Both the position numbers and the translations under genes were made by a program. From Chitinophaga varians (lineage in GTDB: Bacteria; Bacteroidota; Bacteroidia; Chitinophagales; Chitinophagaceae), in NCBI RefSeq assembly GCF_012641275.1, contig NZ_JABAIA010000001.1, positions 3,472,001 through 3,536,000 of the forward strand: 64,000 nt of DNA. The letters run 5' to 3'. Position 1 is the stretch's first letter; each line of letters opens with the position of its first letter. The notes beneath the pieces were generated by a model. That model saw only the letters and a program-made list of their open reading frames with translations, was not told where the DNA came from and searched no databases. Below are positions 56,179 to 61,101 of this stretch, piece after piece.

Positions 56179-56301
56179 TTTTGTATCAGGATGATATGTA
56201 TATATCTTCTTTTTATGTTTTAGCGCTGCGGCTGTTTTTCAGTGACCCTAATTCCAGGTGGACATTACCTTGAGACAGGTTTTTTTCTTCTCCCTTTTGC
56301 C

Positions 56302-56979
56302 ATGAAACCAAATAATTCCCTTGCTTTTTTTGAATATTTAAAAGTCGAAACGGAGGCAAAATGGGCGCAATTAGAGCTCAATGATCCTTATGTAAGCGTA
56401 AATCCCGGTACAAAATGGTTACCCGGCCTTTCGGAAGAGGAGCTACAGGCTTTTGAAAAAGAAATGGGTTTCCCGTTTCCGGAGCCGCTCCGTAATTTTT
56501 ACCGCACGATGAATGGGGTGGACAGACCTTTTATCTACACATATGATGACGGTTCCATAACAGAGGATAACAGGTTTTATTCTTATCCCCGGGACATAGA
56601 CCGTATCCGCGACAAGATTGAATGGGTGTACGATGCATGCAGGATAACGCCCGCCATTGTAAAAGCCAGAGGCATTTCCCGCATCTTTCCGGTATGGAGC
56701 CACCGTTTTATGATGATTGACGAACCAGGGCATCCGATATTGTCCATGCATGGGAATGATATTATCTTTTATGCTTTCACACTGGCGGAACTTTGTAGGA
56801 AGGACCTCGTATCTACACATGGGGTACGCCGGCATGGCGAACCTACAGTCCGTTTCTGGTACCCGGGCTGGCGGAAAAATCCGAAGATGCCCAAATGCAG
56901 GCGCCGCACCGGTGTAATGACCAAATGGCTGCGGGGGATGAAGAAGAAAGTCCTGTTACAACACCGGGCCAAGGGCTGA
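56302..56979 (+). CDS. SMI1/KNR4 family protein
   Basis: The 225-residue protein has the SMI1/KNR4 pattern: WLPGLSEEELQAFEKEMGFPFPEPLRNFYRTMNGVDRP near residues 40-75, then a mixed alpha/beta part with FPVWSHRFMMIDEPGHPILSMHGNDIIFYA. The family includes immunity proteins for polymorphic toxins and other ligand-binding regulators. No adjacent toxin gene is seen. The ATG at 56302 removes a leader read from the preceding region (frame open from 56242). It lies between two tRNA-Glu copies. Confidence 0.8.
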   Translation: MKPNNSLAFFEYLKVETEAKWAQLELNDPYVSVNPGTKWLPGLSEEELQAFEKEMGFPFPEPLRNFYRTMNGVDRPFIYTYDDGSITEDNRFYSYPRDIDRIRDKIEWVYDACRITPAIVKARGISRIFPVWSHRFMMIDEPGHPILSMHGNDIIFYAFTLAELCRKDLVSTHGVRRHGEPTVRFWYPGWRKNPKMPKCRRRTGVMTKWLRGMKKKVLLQHRAKG

Positions 56980-57057
56980 CATCAGTCGATAAAATCCCGT
57001 ACACGCCCTGTATAAAAATGCTACTTTTAATAACATATATTTCAAACCAACAACTTT

Positions 57058-57741
57058 ATGGCAAAACGGAGAATGCTTAATGATGTGCTCCGCCTTTATC
57101 CTCTGCGGCGTGTAATGATCAGTCTTGGCCTTACAGCGCTGGTCTGGGCAATACTGCAAATATGCCGCGTGCCTGTCAGTCCTTTGGTGTTTTCCGTGCT
57201 TTTATGGGACGTTTTTGCGCTTTCCTATATAGCCACCGCCTGGCTGGTATTTGTACGGCGTAAGGTGCCTGAAATTCGCGCATGGGCACGTGTGGATGAC
57301 GGCAGCCGTACCTTCGTGACTATTTTTCTGCTGGTATCTTCATTTGCCAGTATGATCATTGTGGCATTGGTGATGGTGTCCAATGAACCTGCTGAGACAA
57401 CGATTTACCTGCCGGTGGCCATTGTCGGCATCCTGTCGGCCTGGGCGCTGGTGCATACAACGTACAGCTTCCATTATGCGCACCTTTTTTATGACGATGA
57501 TGAAAAAGATACTTCCCGTCATGCCGGAGGACTTGACTTTCCCCAGGAGAAATATCCCGATTACCTGGACTTCGCCTATTTCTCTTTTGTGATCGGGATG
57601 ACGTTCCAGGTTTCGGACGTGGAGATAGGGAACCGTATTATCCGGCGCACAGTGCTGGTGCATGGATTGATCTCCTACCTGCTCAATACGTTTGTGATGG
57701 CATTAACGATCAACCTGATTGCGGGACTGATCCACAAGTAA
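57058..57741 (+). CDS. DUF1345 membrane protein
   Basis: This 227-residue protein has about five membrane segments, among them ISLGLTALVWAILQI, VFSVLLWDVFALSYIATAWLVFV, FVTIFLLVSSFASMIIVALVMV and IYLPVAIVGILSAWALVHTTYSFHYA. The C-terminal motif LDFAYFSFVIGMTFQVSDVEIG is characteristic of DUF1345 proteins, whose function is unknown. The short spacing to the SMI1 gene (78 bases) gives no clear operon. Confidence 0.85.
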   Translation: MAKRRMLNDVLRLYPLRRVMISLGLTALVWAILQICRVPVSPLVFSVLLWDVFALSYIATAWLVFVRRKVPEIRAWARVDDGSRTFVTIFLLVSSFASMIIVALVMVSNEPAETTIYLPVAIVGILSAWALVHTTYSFHYAHLFYDDDEKDTSRHAGGLDFPQEKYPDYLDFAYFSFVIGMTFQVSDVEIGNRIIRRTVLVHGLISYLLNTFVMALTINLIAGLIHK

Positions 57742-57785
57742 ATTGATCTTGTTAATCATCTCCCGAAAAAATAGTTGAAAAAAAT

Positions 57786-57815
57786 TTTGTGATGTAAAAC
57801 TATTCCCTATCTTTG
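57786..57815 (+). promoter_or_regulatory. Promoter of tRNA-Glu copy 2
   Basis: TTTG (57786-57789), 18 bases, TATCTTTG (57808-57815), then CAATCCC. It is close to the consensus and shares its -7 flank with copy 1. Confidence 0.65.
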
Positions 57816-57833
57816 CAATCCCAAAACGGAAAC

Positions 57834-57905
57834 GCCGCGTTGGTCAAGGGGTTAAGACGCCTCCCTTTCACGGAGGAATCACGGGTTCGATTCCCGTACG
57901 TGGTA
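57834..57905 (+). tRNA. tRNA-Glu (anticodon TTC), copy 2
   Basis: It is identical over 72 bases to the copy at 56073, and the 17 bases after the -7 box (TTTGCAATCCCAAAACG) are shared too. The flanking similarity shows that it arose by duplication of a segment, with 1.7 kb between the copies. Confidence 0.95.
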
Positions 57906-57910
57906 CGAAG

Positions 57911-57956
57911 AAAAACAACATTGCCTAACAGTTACTTGTTAGGCAATGTTGTTTTT
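57911..57956 (+). terminator. Terminator after tRNA-Glu copy 2
   Basis: Perfect 20-base arms (57911-57930 and 57937-57956) with a 6-base loop, ending in a T-run. Confidence 0.85.
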
Positions 57957-57982
57957 AATATGTACTGTTCAACCTGTTTCTG

Positions 57983-58720
57983 ATGGAAAACTTCGCGATA
58001 CCGCTACTGCCAAGCATTGCCATTAATGATACCCTGAACTTTTATAAAGCCCTTGGCGCCATTATCACCTACCAGCAAAAAGCCCCCAACAACTACATCG
58101 GGCTTAAAATCAAAGACATCGAAATACATTTCTTCGGCTTAAAACAAATCAAACCGGAAACCAATTTCAGTACCTGCTTTCTCAGGGTAAATGACATTGA
58201 CACGTTTTACAATAACTGCCGGGCGGGACTGAAAGCGCTATACGGCAAAATTCCGCTCAAAGGGATACCCAGGATCAACCAGCTCAAAGATATGCCTGCC
58301 TATGGCGCCAGACAATTTGTTATTGTTGACCCTTCCGGCAATTATATCAGGATCGGTCAGCCTATTGCGAAAAAAGACAGTCTGCTCTTTGAAGAAAACG
58401 GAAAGAAGCCGGCAAGCGGTACTGCGCTTAGCAAAGCCTATGAGCTGGCAGACAGGCTCGCCAATGGGAAAGAAGATACTGCCGCAGCTATCAGGACAAT
58501 TGAAAAAGCGCTGAAGGACGATGCAGGAGATGAGCCAGACATCACGTTTAAACTGATGGTATTAAAAATGAGTATCGCACAGCGATCAGAAGACATGAAG
58601 ACTGCGAAACAGTTGCACCAAACATTAAAAAAACAATTGAGCAAAATGCAGGACCTGCATGCCATAAAAGACGATATCCACCTATTTGAAAGTATGTCCG
58701 CGGAGCTGGGACTTTCATAA
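57983..58720 (+). CDS. VOC-domain protein with helical C-terminal extension
   Basis: This 245-residue soluble protein has an N-terminal vicinal-oxygen-chelate (glyoxalase/bleomycin-resistance) domain (about 1-120; AIPLLPSIAINDTLNFYKALGAIITYQ, YGARQFVIVDPSGNYIRIGQP). A charged helical extension (about 140-245) of unknown role follows. It resembles bleomycin-binding or dioxygenase-type VOC proteins; the ligand is unknown. It lies just before the small peptide genes but is not known to act with them. Confidence 0.8.
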   Translation: MENFAIPLLPSIAINDTLNFYKALGAIITYQQKAPNNYIGLKIKDIEIHFFGLKQIKPETNFSTCFLRVNDIDTFYNNCRAGLKALYGKIPLKGIPRINQLKDMPAYGARQFVIVDPSGNYIRIGQPIAKKDSLLFEENGKKPASGTALSKAYELADRLANGKEDTAAAIRTIEKALKDDAGDEPDITFKLMVLKMSIAQRSEDMKTAKQLHQTLKKQLSKMQDLHAIKDDIHLFESMSAELGLS

Positions 58721-58826
58721 TTTTCCCTGATAACATACGTCGTGTGCTGCAATGCATCTGCAGGCGGAACCTCTTGTACCGCCAGGGTTTCTGTTGTTAC
58801 TGACAGTCTTGTGCAGCACCTGGAAG

Positions 58827-58834
58827 TATATTTG
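58827..58834 (+). promoter_or_regulatory. Possible -7 box before peptide genes
   Basis: TATATTTG (58827-58834) matches TAnnTTTG and lies 22 bases before the first peptide start. No good -33 stands at the right distance, so it is weak. Confidence 0.35.
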
Positions 58835-58856
58835 ATATTCATCAAATACACACCGT

Positions 58857-59054
58857 ATGAAAAAGAAAAACATTCTCCTGCAGAAAAAAGTCTCTCTTAA
58901 AAAAGTAACGTTGGCCCATTTGAATTTTGAACAACAGCGCATTGTTTACGGTGGCGCAGTGAGCGCAAGGTGCGCGGATACCCGATGCGATGGTTGCGAC
59001 AGTTATGACCCGTCCTGCCCCAGCAAACCTCACCGGACCCTGGTGTGCGTTTGA
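58857..59054 (+). CDS. GG-leader Cys-rich peptide precursor 1 (RiPP-like)
   Basis: The 65-residue peptide has a basic leader MKKKNILLQKKVSLKKVTLAHLN and a Gly-Gly at 32-33. The putative 32-residue core has five Cys (39, 44, 47, 54, 64) and six Ser/Thr. Leaders of the form KKxxL..K.(T/S)(I/L)A.LN with a GG site are typical of Bacteroidota RiPP precursors, including class I lanthipeptides and the GG-Bacteroidales natural product family. A modifying LanB/LanC or radical-SAM enzyme and a peptidase-ABC transporter are not visible in the window, so it may depend on genes elsewhere. It is the first of three paralogues. Confidence 0.75.
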   Translation: MKKKNILLQKKVSLKKVTLAHLNFEQQRIVYGGAVSARCADTRCDGCDSYDPSCPSKPHRTLVCV

Positions 59055-59150
59055 TTTGGATGCCTCTCCGTTAGGTGCTTTTTTACTGTTGCTGCAATGC
59101 TTATACAGCATTTCGGCTTTCACTTTAAACGTTCATCCAATACGTATGTT

Positions 59151-59351
59151 ATGAAAAAGAAAAACATTGATTTGCAGAAAAAAGTCTCCCTTAAAAAAGT
59201 ATCATTGGCCCATTTGAATTTTGAAGAGCAGAGCGCTGTTCATGGGGGTGATACAAATGTAGCGCGTTGTCTGAACACCAGGTGCATAAGATGTGATAGT
59301 TATGATCCGTCTTGCCCCACCAGGCCTCACCGTACTCTGGTCTGCCTTTGA
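59151..59351 (+). CDS. GG-leader Cys-rich peptide precursor 2 (RiPP-like)
   Basis: This 66-residue paralogue has nearly the same leader (MKKKNIDLQKKVSLKKVSLAHLN) and Gly-Gly at 32-33. The five Cys stand at 40, 45, 48, 55 and 65, the same spacing as in precursor 1 but one residue later, and the core ends PHRTLVC as in copy 1. The core is thus strongly conserved around the Cys residues. An upstream extension of the frame to 59097 is not used; MKKK is the natural start. The same three-gene cluster logic applies. Confidence 0.75.
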   Translation: MKKKNIDLQKKVSLKKVSLAHLNFEEQSAVHGGDTNVARCLNTRCIRCDSYDPSCPTRPHRTLVCL

Positions 59352-59365
59352 CCTGAAGTTTTACC

Positions 59366-59409
59366 GGAACTCACCCTGTTGCATACCGGGTATGCAGCAG
59401 ATGAGTTCC
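59366..59409 (+). terminator. Hairpin between peptides 2 and 3
   Basis: Arms GGAACTCA (59366-59373) and complement (59402-59409), with an inner 12-bp stem (59376-59387 with 59389-59400, one G-T pair), form a long hairpin followed by TTTC. It probably terminates the peptide 1-2 transcript. Confidence 0.6.
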
Positions 59410-59431
59410 TTTCATCTTCAATATGTATGTT

Positions 59432-59623
59432 ATGAAAAAGAAACACATTGATATACAGAGAAAGATTTCCCTTAATAAAGTGACATTGGTTCATTTAAAT
59501 TTAGAACACCAAGGTGCCGTTCTCAGTGAAACCGCAAGTTCCGAGTGCATAAACACCAGATGGTGTAACACAAGATCTCCCTACTGTATCAGTATACCAT
59601 GGCCGACCATTGCATGTGGTTGA
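59432..59623 (+). CDS. Diverged peptide precursor 3 (RiPP-like)
   Basis: This 63-residue third copy keeps the leader pattern (MKKKHIDIQRKISLNKVTLVHLN) but has Leu-Ser instead of Gly-Gly at 31-32. Its core is changed: four Cys at 39, 45, 52 and 62, with no PHRTLVC end. The upstream sequence TATGTATGTTATGAAAAAG is shared with copy 2, so it is a diverged tandem duplicate. It sits behind a terminator-like hairpin and may be silent or read through. Confidence 0.65.
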   Translation: MKKKHIDIQRKISLNKVTLVHLNLEHQGAVLSETASSECINTRWCNTRSPYCISIPWPTIACG

Positions 59624-59644
59624 TGTAGGTTAGAAAGTTCAGGA

Positions 59645-59678
59645 TAGTGGCCGGCTGTCTTTGTGCTGCCAGCCACTA
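59645..59678. terminator. Possible hairpin between peptide 3 and HxlR gene
   Basis: Arms TAGTGGC (59645-59651) and GCCACTA (59672-59678) with a smaller inner pairing lie between two convergent genes. No strong T-run follows, so it is weak. Confidence 0.4.
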
Positions 59679-59685
59679 CCTACCA

Positions 59686-60075
59686 TTATTCCTTCTCCGG
59701 CTTCCTGATAATCTTCTTCCTGTGTGCTTTCCCCCATTTGATCATCTCCAGGATAATGTCCCCGAATGACCGGCAATAGCCGGTAGCGGTATATTCTACC
59801 AGCACCGGGGAGGATGCAATGACCGTCCTTTTAATCAGCTGATTGGCTTCCATCTCTTTTAATTCCCTCGACAACATCCTGGTGGTAATGCCCGGAATGC
59901 TGCGCTCTATCTCGCGGAAACGTTTGTTCCCATTGCAGATGGAATTGATAATAGGTAGCCGCCATTTTCCTCCGATCACATAAATGGTATCCTGCAATGC
60001 CTGTAACTCATCTTTCTGGTTACGCGGATTACTCAGTACTTCCGCTATTTCTTCCAAGCGTTTTTTGTCTGTCAT
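59686..60075 (-). CDS. HxlR-family transcriptional regulator
   Basis: This 129-residue winged-helix protein has the HxlR pattern: IGGKWRLPIINSICNGNKRFREIERSIPGITTRMLSRELKEMEANQLIKR, with the recognition helix around ITTRMLSRELKEME. It is divergent from an SDR gene with 79 bases between. Regulators of this family commonly control an adjacent oxidoreductase in response to electrophiles or aldehydes. A cluster of TATAC/ACTGG repeats in the intergenic region is a likely operator. Confidence 0.88.
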   Translation of the reverse strand: MTDKKRLEEIAEVLSNPRNQKDELQALQDTIYVIGGKWRLPIINSICNGNKRFREIERSIPGITTRMLSRELKEMEANQLIKRTVIASSPVLVEYTATGYCRSFGDIILEMIKWGKAHRKKIIRKPEKE

Positions 60076-60118
60076 ACTGGTATACTCTGTTATACTGGTT
60101 ACAAAGTTATACCAGTTT
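60074..60118. promoter_or_regulatory. Candidate HxlR operator (ACTGGTATA repeats)
   Basis: Three related half-sites ATACTGGTATAC (60074-60085), GTTATACTGGTTAC (60089-60102) and AGTTATACCAGTTT (60105-60118) lie between the divergent HxlR and SDR genes, with the third inverted relative to the second. A TACCTTTG -7 box at 60124-60131 lies next to them, so a bound protein could block SDR transcription. Confidence 0.55.
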
Positions 60119-60154
60119 GCCCATACCTTTGTCAGGAATTAATAAATCATCATC

Positions 60155-60895
60155 ATGGAACAGTTAAAAGGTAAAATAGCTGTGGTGACCGGCGGCAACA
60201 GCGGTATCGGTTACGCTACAGCAAAGGAATTAAAACAACAGGGCGCGACAGTGATCATTACAGGCCGGCGGAAAGAAGCCATCGAAACAGCCGCGGCTGA
60301 ACTGGGTGTCACCGGCATTGTGGCCGACCAGGGAAACCTTATGGCCATTGAAAGCCTGGCTGATACTGTTAAAACTGCATATGGAGCTATAGATATTCTG
60401 TTTATCAACGCCGGCGTTCTGGCGGGAGCGGGCATTGAACAGGCAACGGAAGAAATATTTGATCAGGTGATAGACGTGAATTTCAAAGGCGCCTATTTTA
60501 CGTTGAGCAGGTTTATCCCTGTCCTGAAGGACGGCGCATCAGTGATATTCCTCTCCTCTAATACCGCCAGCATGAACGTTGCCCATTCTTCCATTTACTC
60601 CTCCAGCAAGGCAGCATTAAATGCCGTGATGAAGATTGCGGCCATAGAGCTGGCGCCGCGGAAAATAAGAGTGAATGCCATCAGCCCCGGACCCATTGAA
60701 ACGGAGATCCTGCATAAGCAAGGCTACAGCGAAGAGGAACTCAAAGGCGTGAAATCATGGATCGTTGACCGTATTCCGCTGAAACATATGGGAAAAGCCG
60801 GCGACATCGGGAAGATGGTGGTACAACTCTCCGGCGACGCGGCTTCTTTTGTCACCGGTGCAGAACTTGTGATGGATGGCGGTATGAGCCTGTAG
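60155..60895 (+). CDS. Short-chain dehydrogenase/reductase
   Basis: This 246-residue classical SDR has the NAD(P)-binding motif VVTGGNSGIGYATAKEL, NAGV (residues about 89-92), a Ser in FLSSNTASM, the YxxxK catalytic pair in SIYSSSKAALNA and a C-terminal ISPGPIETE. It reduces or oxidises an alcohol or ketone. By its Arg residues near the GxxxGxG motif (TGRRKEA) it may use NADPH. It is divergent from the HxlR gene and probably controlled by it. Confidence 0.92.
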   Translation: MEQLKGKIAVVTGGNSGIGYATAKELKQQGATVIITGRRKEAIETAAAELGVTGIVADQGNLMAIESLADTVKTAYGAIDILFINAGVLAGAGIEQATEEIFDQVIDVNFKGAYFTLSRFIPVLKDGASVIFLSSNTASMNVAHSSIYSSSKAALNAVMKIAAIELAPRKIRVNAISPGPIETEILHKQGYSEEELKGVKSWIVDRIPLKHMGKAGDIGKMVVQLSGDAASFVTGAELVMDGGMSL

Positions 60896-61101
60896 TCATT
60901 GCTTGGTGCCATTTGCCGGTTTCCGGGATAACTTACGCGGTGGGGTACTCAGCCGTGGGGCAGTTCAGTGATGCCTTTTACGATTTTGCGCTTCCCCGTC
61001 CGTCTGATTTCAGGAAAAACTAAAAAGGGGCTGATAGTTATTTGTAATATCATGGTAACATTTAGTACTTTTAACTCACAGCCACTTTTTTCCTGAATGC
61101 C

